This document shows, one piece after another, positions 49,682 to 61,933 of a stretch of DNA of 64,000 nucleotides. The stretch is from Artocarpus heterophyllus. Lineage: Eukaryota > Streptophyta > Magnoliopsida > Rosales > Moraceae. The stretch is taken from contig CM046330.1 of assembly GCA_025403435.1 (NCBI GenBank), forward strand, positions 18,746,239-18,810,238. Direction: 5' to 3'. A program made the position numbers and the translations under genes. The notes beneath the pieces are model-generated. The model made no database searches, was not told the DNA's origin, and saw nothing but the letters and a program-made list of their open reading frames with translations. Within the stretch, counting starts at the first letter, position 1, and every line of letters starts with the position of its first letter.

Positions 49682-51705
49682 TGTTAGATGTGTATGCCCT
49701 AAGGAGTAAAATGTAATATGTTTTTAGATATATTTTTATCAATAAAGAATTTATTTATTATTTATATACTAAAACTTGTCATCTTTACGTTCATATTTGT
49801 TAAATGTATGTTAAGCAAACAAAAGTCTAAGACTGTTGGTCTAAACCTTTAAGAATTGGGCGTATGATGGACAGATTATGAAGAAGACACGATTCTTAAA
49901 GTAACGATCTAAACTATAAGATCCGTAATCAAGAGAATAAAGTTGGGCGCTTTATTCATACAAAGATTGTTATGTTGTCTATATCCCTATTAGGAGATGG
50001 TTTGTCTTGGCCATCAGAGGTGGACTTCGCGAATAGAAACATTAGCACATTGTCATAAGTGACGATGTGTTGGATCAGGACATAAAGTGAATTGATTTGG
50101 ACTAATAATCCTGTCTCGACAAATCGATTCACTTTAGACAATTAGTTGTATTATATCTTAATCCTAAGATGAATAGTGGGCCCGTTGTCTGAACTTGTGT
50201 CTTTTGATATACCAAAGGGTGACACCTACATTTTAACAGTGGTACGCATGCCAGTACGTTGGAGGCATGACTCAAGATAGTATAAACTTGTTATTCATAG
50301 ATATGGAATCTATAGCTTCTCTTTAGGAGTAGTGATATCCTCTTATATGCGTTATCCTGTAATTAGAAAACTAGAGCGCTCAACTATTTGGATACATAGG
50401 TGTAACCAAATGGTATACTGTCTTTGGATAGTAAGTTTTTCGATGGTGAGATAATGAAACGTAAGATAAAAATAATCGGGAAGGTAAGACAGAACTTGTC
50501 CTTAAGCAGATTATGGATAATCCTATGGGGATATGGTACATTATGATATGTCATAGAAACTTAGCTACACGGGCTTCGTAATTCTATATAGTTCGAGAGT
50601 GCAGTTTCAAGCTTTTAGTGGAGTAGCATTGGAGTTGACAATTATGAAATTTATATATGATATATTGGGTTTCATAATTATCGGGAGCTTGAACTATATA
50701 GGTCCATCAGGTCCCATTTCTTAGCTCACAAAAATCCTGTAACAATACGACGTGTTTTTCCAATAATTTGTGACTTATGTCAGATTTATTAGATTGATTG
50801 AAATTCAAAAGAATCAGATAATTCATATCTGTTTATCATTTGAATTAATTTTGTGATAAAATTAATTCAAGATAAACCTGTTGAATTATCGGCAACGGAT
50901 AATTCATGTCTGTTTATCGGTTGGATTAATTTTAAATTAATTCAAGATAAACTTCTTGAATTTTTAGGAATATTTGTTTTCCTAAAGATTATCTAGATAT
51001 GACTGTTTTAATCAGATAACTTCTCTATTGGGTTATTTGAATTAAAACTGAGGCTCTATCCAAAGAATCTCAGGTGAAAAATAAAGATTCGCAGGGATCT
51101 TTTATCAGAGGTTTAGCAGGCCGATCTGTAAGTTTAGCCTGCCGATTGAGGAGGTTCGGCAAGCCAATCTGCCAATTCGGCCTGCCGACCGGTGATTGAA
51201 AAGATCACTCTTTTTCACGTAGATTTTATCAGATTATGATTCTGATTTGATTATGATTCGAATTTTTGAGACCTTATCTGATAAGGACTGACTCCTAGGC
51301 CCAACCTCTATAAAAGCAGAGTGAGTCTTTTTATCATTTAGATCAATTGGGAGATTAATAGTGAAACTCTACTCGTAAGATTTTAAAACTCTTAGAGAGC
51401 TCTTGTTCACAAATCACAAACACTAGCTTTGGGCTCTCAATTGGTTGGAAGGAGAGTCACCTTGTGGGAGAGCTGTACATGTGAGCCCACACTCATTCCG
51501 ATTGTGGATAGAGAATAGCAAAGAAGACCAGTTGGTTGAGGCTCTTCTGAAACATTACTTCTCTTTACGGATTACGGAAGGTCTTCAGCAAATAAAGGTT
51601 AGTAAGATCTGGTTAATTTATGCACATAATGTGTCAAACTTATGTTTTGAAAAATACTCTGATATAAAAAATTTTAAAATTCTGCTGCGTACTATTTTTC
51701 TAATA
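49682..51705 (+). repeat. Copia 3' LTR
   Basis: Full-length 2024-bp LTR beginning TGTTAGATGTGTATGCC. It carries a four-copy palindromic array and a TATA box at 51309-51316. Its last base pairs have decayed to CTAATA. Confidence 0.93.
51114..51187 (+). repeat. Four-copy phased palindromic array, Copia 3' LTR
   Basis: Cores start at 51114, 51135, 51157 and 51178, steps of 21, 22 and 21 bp, the same as in the 5' LTR. The last copy keeps an intact CGGCCTGCCG. The array ends about 122 bp before the TATA box. Confidence 0.9.
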
Positions 51706-51934
51706 AACATAAGAAAGAGTGATAATAATTTATACAAGAATGTATTATGTTCTCAAACAAACAACCAAATTCAAAATAATTGATATTCATTCATGAATCA
51801 ACTTTTTTTAAATACAAATTATAATCACTAAAGTATCTACAAAGATCTAAACTAAGGAAAAGATAACTAATTCAAGATAATCTTAAAACTTGAACATAAT
51901 TTTAATCAAAATTAAATATCAATGCTAGAATATA

Positions 51935-53071
51935 GAATTAAATTCATCAAAGGTCCCTGAACTTTCTACCCTTTCTAAAATTAGTCCATACATTCAAAAG
52001 TGTTTTAATTTAACCCTTGAATTTTTTTCTTGTGTCCAATTTAGTCTTTCTACTGCATTCTGTTAAATTTTGGATAGAAAAAGTTAAAATATTGATAATA
52101 AGGATGAATAAATACCCTTTGCCACTATTTCTTGTACAAAGGGACATTCAAAGTCAAATTCACTTCATAAAAGTTCATACATTTAATTCTTCAATAATGA
52201 ACAAATATTAAGTTAACTTTTCCATAATCAAGTTGTCCTCCAAAACAAACTAAAAAAAAACTGTCCATAATTATTTTTTTTTTACTCAAGAACAAAAAGC
52301 TTAAATAATTTAATCATGATAAGGTTAATAAAAAAAGAAGGCACAAAACTCCATTCAATAAAAAAGTAGATCATTTCTTCCTTGTAGGCAGCTTCTTCCT
52401 AGTGACAGATAGAGAAAAAAAGTTTGCAGTCCAAGCTTTAAGTTGTGGATCCTACATTAAAAATACACTCTCAATTTAAATTCATATGAAAAAAAAAAAG
52501 AAAAAAAATATAGCAATTTTGATTTACGTTTCATAGAGAGAATTATTACTCACTTGCTCAAGTTTGTCGACAACCAAGAAACTTTTTTTTGCCTCAAAAG
52601 CAACCAAGAAACTCTTAAAACTGAATCAAATAAAGAGGACAAAAAATCCTAAAGCTAAAACAAGGCACAAAATTAAATGAAAAATAAAACTACCCACTTG
52701 CTTCAGATTCTAACAAGTCAGAAATTTTCTTCTTTATGTTCATCAGATTCTTTTTTTTTTTTCTTTGCTTGCAGGGGATGCTCTAGTCTCTAGGGTTTAA
52801 ACATACAAGGTTTAAGTTGAATTTTGAAGTTGACCTAAAAAAAAAAAAAGCTAAGGTTTTGGTTCTTTTTGGGAAAATTATAAGAGTACTCATCCTTTAA
52901 GGTGATATTACAATTTTATCCAACTTTTTCTAACCAAAATTTAACAGAATGTAACTGAGGGACCAAATTTGAGACAAGGAAAAGTTTAAGGATTAAATAA
53001 AAATACTTTTGAGTATAGGGACTAATTTTAGAAAAAGAAAAAAGTTCAAAAACCTTTGATAAATTTAACTT
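51935..53071. mobile_element. Foldback, possibly Mutator-like non-autonomous element (~1.14 kb)
   Basis: Arms at about 51935-52090 and 52918-53071 are inverted copies: AAATTCATCAAAGG pairs with CCTTTGATAAATTT, and TTAAATTTTGGATAGAAAAAG pairs imperfectly with CTTTTTCTAACCAAAATTTAA. A 9-bp duplication, TAGAATATA (51926-51934) and TAGAATAAA (53072-53080), matches at 8 of 9, which suits Mutator-like transposition. The interior is AT-rich and non-coding. Confidence 0.7.
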
Positions 53072-54106
53072 TAGAATAAATACATAGAATTTTTTTTTAC
53101 ACATTAAATAACCATATGATCATCTTTGTATTTTCTTTATCATTATTTATTATCTATTTACAATATTTTTTTGATACAATATACGCACAATATTATATTT
53201 ATTGTAAGAAGCTAATATTTTTGTTTATTTTGTGTTCGTTTCTACAATTACAATTTGACAAGTCTATCATGTTTTACAAAAAAGGAACACTGCTGAATTT
53301 TAACGATTAAGACCATCAATCTTCCTCTCGAAAAAAAAAAAAGAAAAAACAATTCTCTCTTATCTCTATTTTCAGAAAAATAAATAAAAGTAGGCAAAAT
53401 TTTTGGGTCAATTTGAGAAATAGACTTCTCTGCATTGCTTTTCAATTTTATTGTTTTTATGAGAAACTTTGCAACATAACAATTTTAAATAATATAAAGT
53501 CATAATTTATCACAAGTATATTGTATTAAGGTTGGACAAATATGTATTATCTAAAAGTATTTTGGCCTTTTTAGCTAAGAGAAATGATATAAATCAAAAG
53601 AAGAAAAAAAATGATAAAACACAATAACAGTAGTACAACAATAGTGTACCATCTAATTTGTTCAAAATTTTATTGAGAAAATTACATACTATACCACACT
53701 TTATTTATTAATGCTACACTTAATAAAAGTTATACCACATTATTACTCATATTACGTATTAGATTGTACAACAGTCAAACATGTGTCAATTTATAAAAGA
53801 AAATCTTAAAGGATGTTATTCATAAAAATTCCCAAGGGCCCATGATTCACGTGGTTCAACATTCATCGTCGACGTTTCTTCTCGAATGCAATAAATAACA
53901 ATCAGAATAATGTAAGAATGGTCCCCATTTTGCAAATCTTTTAATCAAAGCAAGATTTTATTTAGTAGTTCTGATTTAAATTTCCCTATTTCAATTTGTA
54001 TTTGTTTATTAGTAAAAAAATTAATATACAAATATATATACAATTTTTGTTTATTTCTTCTATCTAATTTCCTATGGCATGACAGTTGAGAGCCTTTGAA
54101 CATATG

Positions 54107-54510
54107 CGTTTGTTTGGTGTACGGGTTCAGAATAGTATGGTTCAGAACTCTATAGTTTGAACCGTAAGTTATAAACTGTATAGTTTAAACAATAGTTTTA
54201 AATCAGCATTTAGAATGTAAAAGTTTAAACCAAAAATAAAATATCACATCAAGTTTAAAACGAGAATTGATGCTTATAAACTATAGTTTATGAAAAGAAA
54301 ACGAGAATGAGAATAGTTTTTATTGTAGAAAATGGTTTAAACTATGTGAATTTAAGGGAGATAAAGTTTGAATTTTAAGGGTTTTGGCTTATTTAAAACA
54401 TCCTTCATAGTTTGAAATGACCCAAGTTATTACTCTATCAAACGCTAATTTCAACCATTTTCATGATTTAAACTGGCTTAAATGGTTTCGAACTTACGTA
54501 TCAAACAACC
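54107..54510. mobile_element. MITE candidate (~400 bp)
   Basis: The left end CGTTTGTTTGGTGTACGGG resembles the reverse complement of the right end (GGTTGTTTGATACGTAAG). Internal repeats of the TAGTTTAAAC type give imperfect inverted pairing. No clear TSD was seen, so the superfamily is not assigned. Confidence 0.4.
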
Positions 54511-56665
54511 TAATATTAAATCACTAGTTCTATTGACCCATGGCTGAGGTCTAGTGTTTCTGTTTTTACAAACAAAAAATAAATAAATTAAAAAAGTCTA
54601 ATATTTGTATATTTTTTCCAATCTCTTGTGATTCTTGTTTTTCTTTTTCTTTTTTTCCCCCCCTGAAGGTTCTTTTATGATTCCCGTTGATAATCTTGGA
54701 GTGATACGAGGCGAAAAGAAAAGGTATCAAGTCTTGTGTTAGATTGCATATTAAAAAGGGTATACAGATTAAAGCAAACTAATTTTTTATTGCATATATT
54801 TCATAAGTGGAAAATTAACTTTTTTTACATAAAAGACAAAGTTTTGTGTCTGACAGCTGACAGTAATTATAGTATTGACGCTTTCTTACATTATAAATCC
54901 AACTCAATAATATGACGTACTTTTCTTAACGCAGTTTAGTCTAAGTATAATGGTGCCCATCTAATGAACACAGGCTTATTTTTCACTCTATTCCTTGTTT
55001 TGAGATTTTATCAGAAAAAAAAAATAATAATAAGCTTACATTTCTGATGGTACGAAGATTAGACCTTTGAATTTTAAATTTTTGTCAATTTATATATTTT
55101 CAATGTTAAAAATCGATCTTACCCCTAAAATTAATAAAGTTAAACCTTACCGTCTATAGACAATCTTGTAACAAAGATTGAATACGAGGTAATGTTTGAT
55201 GAAATAATGAAAGAAAGTAATAAAAATAGAATTTTTAAGTTAGATGTAAAAGGAAATTTGCCTAATAAAACTAGAATTTTCAAGCTCGATAGCTAAAGGT
55301 AATTGGTCAATTGGTTCCTTACAAGTTTATTACTCTGCTATAAACTGTAAATTTATCAATTTACATGTCAAAACTAATTATTGACCTAGAAAATATACTA
55401 AGTTGATATAGATTATACATTCTAAGGGTAGGTCAAAACAGAAGACTTAAAATCATTGTAGGGTATAAAACCATAATCATCGCAATGAACAAAATCCTAT
55501 CAAAAATCTAAGATGAGCAAATCTTATAAGTTTTTTTGGCAAAGTGAATTTCAACTCATGAGTTTTAACTCAAAAGTATAAAGTTTTTACGTGTTATAAT
55601 ATAAAACAAAAAGATACTATAATGTAAAACTCTCACATATATTTTAGTTTAAAACTACCTCGGATAACTAAAACCATTCCATAAGGGTTTGTGTGTCAAG
55701 TTTCTATTGGCCAGTAAAAAGTAAACCTATCTTTGTCCACTAAACAAAAATAACATTATTAATAGGCTCACGGATTAGTCTAATCAGCTTTGCATTATGT
55801 TTTCTTTTCTCTTCTTTTCTTTTCTTTTTTTTGTTTTTTAATAGAATTTGCATTATGTTTTGTGATTCTAAGGCTTTGGTTGCCAAGTGCCAAACCACAT
55901 GGGCAACAAAGATTTTTGCATCTTCAGTTTCCGTCAGATACTGAAACTGCATAAAATCTCTTATACTTGTTATTTATCTTTTTTTTTTAATTATATTTAT
56001 ATTATATACAAGGACTCCAAGAAGACTAGGGATTGACTCTATCAAATCATTATAAAGTGTTTTTTTCACCCTTTTTTGTTATGTGTATGGGCGAGCGTTA
56101 AATAACTTGTGGATTCTCTAGAAATTTCACCCTCAATCCAGTTTCCAAAAGCAAGATGCTTAGCCGCTTCAAATTAGTTTTTAAAGTCTATAAAAAGGCT
56201 GTAATAATTACAAGTCCTCATTAAAAAAAATAAAATAAAATAAACAACTATTGCTATACGTTTCCCACCGAAGAAAGTCTCGGCAGGGGGGATGGAAAAC
56301 CTGCAAAGCAAATTATGCATAAATATGTATTTGTAATTACTTGAAAATGCTTAATTATCCATGATGGGTTTATTGCAATTGCACTTGCTGATAACAATTT
56401 TTCTACACACCAGTATACAAGGCTTGGGATAGCTCCAATCTATTAAAGACTTTTTTTATTTTATCAACAATATTGTCAGTCTCTATTTTTAAACTTTTTA
56501 TTTTGACATTTTCTTTTTTACTCTCTATCAAATGATTTTCTAATTTTGTACTTTGCTACAGAACTTCTTCTTTAGAATTGTTGTGTTACTCTTTAAATTC
56601 TCTCTTTACTATTAGAATTAAAAATTGGGCATACCTAAGTTTATTCATTTTTCCATGGTGGTATC

Positions 56666-57359
56666 TGTCGGGGGTAAAAATAATACCTTTCTATGCTGTA
56701 CACATGCCAGCTTACCACTAGAAAGCATTGATTGAAGGACGTCGACTGGCCGAACCAATTGGAAAAGATGAGTCCACTGGAGGCGATAGTCAAGTGAACA
56801 CCAACTGGTCTCACTTGGGCAAATCAGGAAAGAATCATTATCAGATATAAGAAGACCAAATCAATCAAATATGCAAATAAAAGCAAAAATTGGTTCAAAG
56901 CTTAGAGAAAAAGTAGCCTCAAGCCAAATAAAGAAAAGCAAATCGAAAAGTCAACTAGAATTAAATAAGAAAACTAACCTTCTTCGATTAATACAAAATT
57001 CTAGAATCAAGAAACTAGGAGACTGAATCCATTCTCTATAAAATAGAGGATTGTTCCCACCAAATGTACACATTGCGTTCAACATATTTACACTTCTCTC
57101 TCTAAACTCTCTCTCTAAAACACCTCTTCCTTCTTTCTCACTTTCGTTATACTCTACCGTTGTACTTTTTCTTGATATAATGAAATGTCAAGACCTCTAA
57201 TGGACGTAGTCTCTACTTTGGAAGTGAACCATTATAAATTTGTGTCTATTTACTTTACTATTTTTTGCACTTTGCTCTTGTTTTAGGTCAACTCAAAGAC
57301 CAACCGACTCAGCACACAATTGACTTCTGGGGCGATCATTGTAGAATTCACCCTCTACA
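56666..57359 (+). mobile_element. Possible solo LTR (~694 bp)
   Basis: The block starts TGTCGGGGGTAAAA and ends CCCTCTACA, with TG..CA ends. A TATA-like CTATAAAATAGAGG lies at about 57,036, followed by CT-rich sequence, as in plant LTR promoters. Flanking 5-mers GTATC and ATACC match at only three positions, so the boundaries are uncertain. Confidence 0.45.
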
Positions 57360-58649
57360 ATACCTCAAGCTTAAAATGTCATAGATTAAAAAGGTAGTTC
57401 GTCATCGATTGAATTAGTGTTTTTTTTCTTTTCACTTTTGCATTGGTGGTTTATCACTAATAAATAAATATCATGGTAATCAACCGATATTAATTAATAA
57501 TTTACCAGTCCACAAGTGATACACTATTAATAATTCAATAGTAAACTCATCTATCAGTGATAAATCAACGGTATATTTGTGAGAAAATTCTAAAAAAAGG
57601 TCATATTGCTTAAAAAACCAATGTCGTTTGATACTATTTGCAGTTGTTTGTGAAAATGTTCCAGCCTGTCTTTTGAGGCATGAAACGGGCAGCGCTTTTC
57701 AAATAGAGGTTGGTTAGCGAATGCTTTGAAAAGGGGAACGAAAACAAAGAATTGAGGATTGATTGTTTAAGGAAATGAAAAAATTGGTTGAAAGTGTTTT
57801 CACATTTCCGTTTTCATTTTCTAAGGCTTAGATACCTAAACACAATTTTACTTTTTGTATACCTAACACAATCTCTGAAAAAAAAAAAAAAAAAACTTAT
57901 TTCTATATTCATACTCAAAACAAAAACCATTTTGAAAACAATATCAAACCGGCAAACTTAGCCAATAATAAAAAAGATTATTAAAACTAGCCATTCGCAT
58001 CAGTTTACATATTTAAATTTTGGTTAATTTCACTTATGATCCTTGAGGAATAGTAGTTTCCTCACTTTGGTCGTAAATTTTTAACTAACACACTAATGGT
58101 GCTAACTTTTCAAAATATTATGTTAAAGGTATCTCTCATGCAACAAAATGTTAAATCTAATTGATTTCATCACGTAAGATGCATAGTGATTCATTAATAA
58201 GGAATAATATAGTAAAATTCTTTTTGAGTAGTTTGATTTAGGCGGGTGTTTAAACTGCATCACGTAGCCTTACGTGATGAAATATGTCAGTATTTATTGT
58301 TCTATTGCAAAGGTATGACTAATGCAACATTTGAAAAGCTTGAGAACTACTAAAGTATCAATTGGAAGTCTAGGCATCAAAATGAAACAAATGATATTCT
58401 TTGATAGAAAATTAAAAAAAATAATAAAAAAACACCCTTTGAGTTTTAGTTAAATCCGATATTTGCCTTTGTGCTTTTGATAATCTAAAAAATACCCCTA
58501 TGTTTTTAAATCTGCCCTCCTATATTTCTTTAAAAAATTAAAAAAAAACTCTTTGACTAGTCAAAGTTTTTAAAATACCAAAACAACATCAATAATTACT
58601 ATTTTATTTCTATTTTAGTCATTAATTGTTTGATTTAAAAAAATAAATT

Positions 58650-61012
58650 TGTAACGCCCCTATATGGGGGTTAACAGTTTTTAATGAGATAAAATAAAAA
58701 TAAATAATAAAAGTAAAACCTTAAAAATAAAATTTGCCCGGGACTTAAATGAAAACTCTCAACTCAAAAATAAAAATATAAACGACAAATAAACCACAGT
58801 TTTAATGTAGCACCTTAAATTTAATAATATAAACTGTTGTCATCATCATTTTAACCCTCAACACATTGTAATACAGTCACAGAAAGTAACAATTGATGCT
58901 TACATTATCATGAAGAGCATTCTCAACAATTGAAGCAGTCCCAATGTAATATAGTTACATCACTTCCTCAACTATATTTCTCGTAGCCACCTCACACTTA
59001 GTGAGTCCTGAAAAGATATAAACATAAGGGAATGAGCAACACTATGCTCAGTAGAGAAAGCCATTACTCACCTTTAGGTTTTTATCATTACCACATTAAA
59101 ATCTGCATGGTCAGTAAGTCACATCATATTCCAGATTATGAGGTTTATTATGATCACATCTTATGGATACCGTAGTTAATCATTACCAAGTGTCATAATT
59201 ACACATTTATACAAATATTACCAATCATCATTGTTCCTAGGTATCCATGTTAAATTGAGTATCACTCAACTCATCGAAACCCAAATGGGCGCACTTGATC
59301 ACCCTATAAACATTCCAAGGGTGTTCCGGTGAGGGGACATCAAGCCCCGAGTCCTCACCAAATCGATTCCTGTACAGTGTGTTCTGGGACTTTCAACCCA
59401 AGGAAGCGTCATCGCCTTCCCCCTACTTTACCTTTTAGGGTATTCATGCCCAAGGACGTAACCGTCGCCCTTTTCATGTCTCACAATTTCTCTATATTAA
59501 ATCATTATTAATAGAGTTAATTTTCCTAACCATGCTTCTCAATTTATAACATATGTCAATTCATTATGTTCCTCGCCGTACAATACAAGACGAGTCCATG
59601 TCATAGTTTCATATGTGATACACATATAATATCAGTTCAACATAGATATATATATATATTGCGGCAAAACAATCAATTTTAATTCTATAAAAACCTCACA
59701 AAAGATGAGTAATAGAATCCCTACCTTTCAAGCTTATCAACAATCTTTTAATCCTGGAATCAGTTAACGTTAGCTCCATACTCCCTTGATCCTAAGGCGT
59801 GCATAAGGACAATTAAAACTAAAGCACAACATACAACTACATTCATAAATAGATCATGTGTAAACCTATCTTACTAGTATGCCATTAAAGCTTTTATATA
59901 AATCTCTTTCGAATACCACAGTAAACAATTTTTGTCTTAACACAATATAAAATGTGAACAAGTAATCTATATTGTTGTAGTCCCTAATAAGATTCATCAA
60001 TCACTTAGGATAATATTGGAAAGGTTGCAAGACATTAAAGAATTAGGTGGTGAGCAAAGATGGGTTCTTGGTTCAGGTTAGCAGCTGGTATACCATAACA
60101 AACTGGCAGATTTACTAGTTTCCAATACAAAAATTAAATAATTCTTAGAAAATAAAATACAACTCCGATTTAGGTTTATGATAGCTCGTTAGAAAGCCTA
60201 GGATGCTACTTTTCAAATATGCAAACCAATTCATAAAATTCATTTTAATTTAATCTTAGAATTTCAAGAAATAACCACTGCCCATAGAGGTATTACAAAG
60301 TTTAACAATATAAATTTTCTGTCTAGGGCATATGCACTTAGACTTCATACATATGCTCCAAAATAGCAACAAACATATACTTAGGTTTAAGAACGCAAAT
60401 TTGAATAATCCTTTAGTATAAAAGAAAATTTATAAATGAAAGACTAAATTTGTTCATAAGATTCTAACCTCGGATTATGGTTAGTTGGAAGCTTGAAATG
60501 GCTTCAAAACAGGTTCCTTTACTTCGGTATGACTGAAATTCTTGCTCAAATGGAGGTGATGGTGGCTGATTTTTATGGCTGCCTTGAAGAAGTTCTCTAA
60601 GTATTTTGCTTCAGCAAAGAAATGAGAAGAAGAGTGTGGGAACCGTGGAAGAGAAAGGAAGAAAAGATGAAGTCTTTGAAAAGAAGTGATAGAAACAATT
60701 ATAGAGGAGACATGCTTCAGCATGTCACGGAGGAAATAAAGAAAATGAGGGTCAAGAGTAGTTGGAAAAGATATCCTTATGTCTCATCTAAAGACTTTAA
60801 CACACATAATGCCAATATGACATTTTTGAGATTTATTAGAAGTTCTAAGGCTTTTTAGTAATCATACTAAATAAATATAGGAGAATTTTAGAAAACTTAA
60901 AAATAGATAAAAATAAATATTATAAAATAAATTTAAATGAAGCAATTTTTTTTATACACTAAAAATTAATTTAATTACCTCAATACCCGTTAGGAAAATA
61001 ACGGGTGTCACA
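58650..61012 (-). mobile_element. Second Ty3-type solo LTR
   Basis: A 2363-bp block begins TGTAACGCCCC and ends GGGTGTCACA, with a perfect 5-bp duplication AAATT (58645-58649 and 61013-61017). Its plus-strand start resembles that of the Ty3 LTRs (TGTCACGCCCC), and a GAATGAGC.ACACTATGCTCAGTAG-like stretch near 59,030 parallels their GTGAGCGAAAGGCTCAGTAG, so it is probably minus-oriented. It lacks the palindromic array. No internal region is present. It ends about 0.9 kb upstream of the RVE6 start codon. Confidence 0.85.
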
Positions 61013-61566
61013 AAATTTAAACGTAAATAAAATTAAGAAAGAAAAAACTACCATATTTAGACGACTGCGGAGAAGATTCTATTGTAGGCCAGTTCAACAA
61101 GTTTAAATTGGACAAGGAATGTGTAGACATCCTAAGGGCACATTTTCTGTGTAAGGTTAGACCAATATAGTATGTTAAATTTTGAATTTTTTTAAAAAAT
61201 ATCGATATTTTATTGAATTTGTTTTACTTTTTCTCTCTAAATTAAAGTTCTTAGTTTTGAATATTTAAAACAATGTTGAACTATTGATCCTGAGAGACAC
61301 TAATGTCATTTTCAATAATATTTTACCTTTTTTTTTTAAATCTTAAGGGATGTTTCTAGAATAGTTTAAAAACATAAATATACTTTGTGAATTATTAAAA
61401 ATATAAAGACAAATATAGGTTTAGCTAAAACTTCAGAGGACATTTTTTTGAATTTTTTAGGGTCTGTTAGCGTGAACAGTGAGAACAACTCCTTTAATAA
61501 ATTTCTCCAACGACCTATCTGTCCCTGCAAGTACCGTAGGCCACTAGCAAAGGAACATAATACCGC

Positions 61567-61645
61567 CACGTGTACGGTTCCCAATTCCGGTGAACAATTT
61601 CGTGCCCCACGATTTCTTCCACACACTCTCTCTATATATATACGG
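61567..61645 (+). promoter_or_regulatory. RVE6-like promoter: G-box and TATA region
   Basis: A perfect G-box CACGTG is at 61567-61572. A TATA-like CTCTATATATATA lies about 60 bp downstream (61,631-61,643), about 290 bp before the ATG. G-boxes bind bHLH and bZIP factors such as PIFs and HY5, in keeping with a light- or clock-regulated gene. I saw no perfect evening element (AAAATATCT) in the adjacent unique sequence. Confidence 0.55.
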
Positions 61646-61933
61646 TGATACATACATATATATATATATATTAGGCGTAAAGGCGGCTGTGTTTTCTAAA
61701 CCACATCTCGGATTTTAGTTGTCATTGTCCGACTTAACCCCACAAATCGTCAAATTCTCCCACGAAAGACGAGGAGCTCATAACATTGATTACTCATTAC
61801 TACTTGAACGAAAAATATAACTCGAATTTTCCAAAAACAAGGCCAAGAAAACCCTTTTTTTGTTTATTATTTTTGAAAACAGTTTTTTGTTTTTGTGTGG
61901 AGAAGGTTGAGGTAAAGCTTCGAGAGGGCGTTT

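Larger units (their letters stand above)
25946..51705 (+). mobile_element. Decayed Ty1/Copia retrotransposon, interrupted by a Ty3 tandem insertion
   Basis: The 5' LTR is 25946-26833 plus 42814-43953 (about 2.03 kb once the insertion is removed). The 3' LTR is 49682-51705 (2.02 kb). The LTRs begin TGTTAGA.GTGTATGCC and end ..CCAACA or ..CTAATA. Flanking 5-mers are GACAT (25941-25945) and AACAT (51706-51710), a TSD with one change. Domain order in the internal region (gag, protease, integrase, RT, RNase H) is that of Copia. Many stops, frameshifts and catalytic substitutions make it inactive. LTR lengths of 2 kb are long for Copia. Confidence 0.93.
53081..58649. other. Intergenic AT-rich DNA, no gene seen
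   Basis: Open frames are short and lack recognisable domains. The only readable structures are the MITE candidate at 54,107-54,510 and the possible solo LTR at 56,666-57,359. Inverted ATCACGTAAG / CTTACGTGAT words at about 58,168-58,276 hint at a further foldback, but I could not define its ends. Confidence 0.5.

Noticed and set aside
59329..59511. 60-codon plus-strand frame in the second solo LTR
   Set aside because: It lies fully within the LTR, antisense to its likely orientation, and shows no domain.
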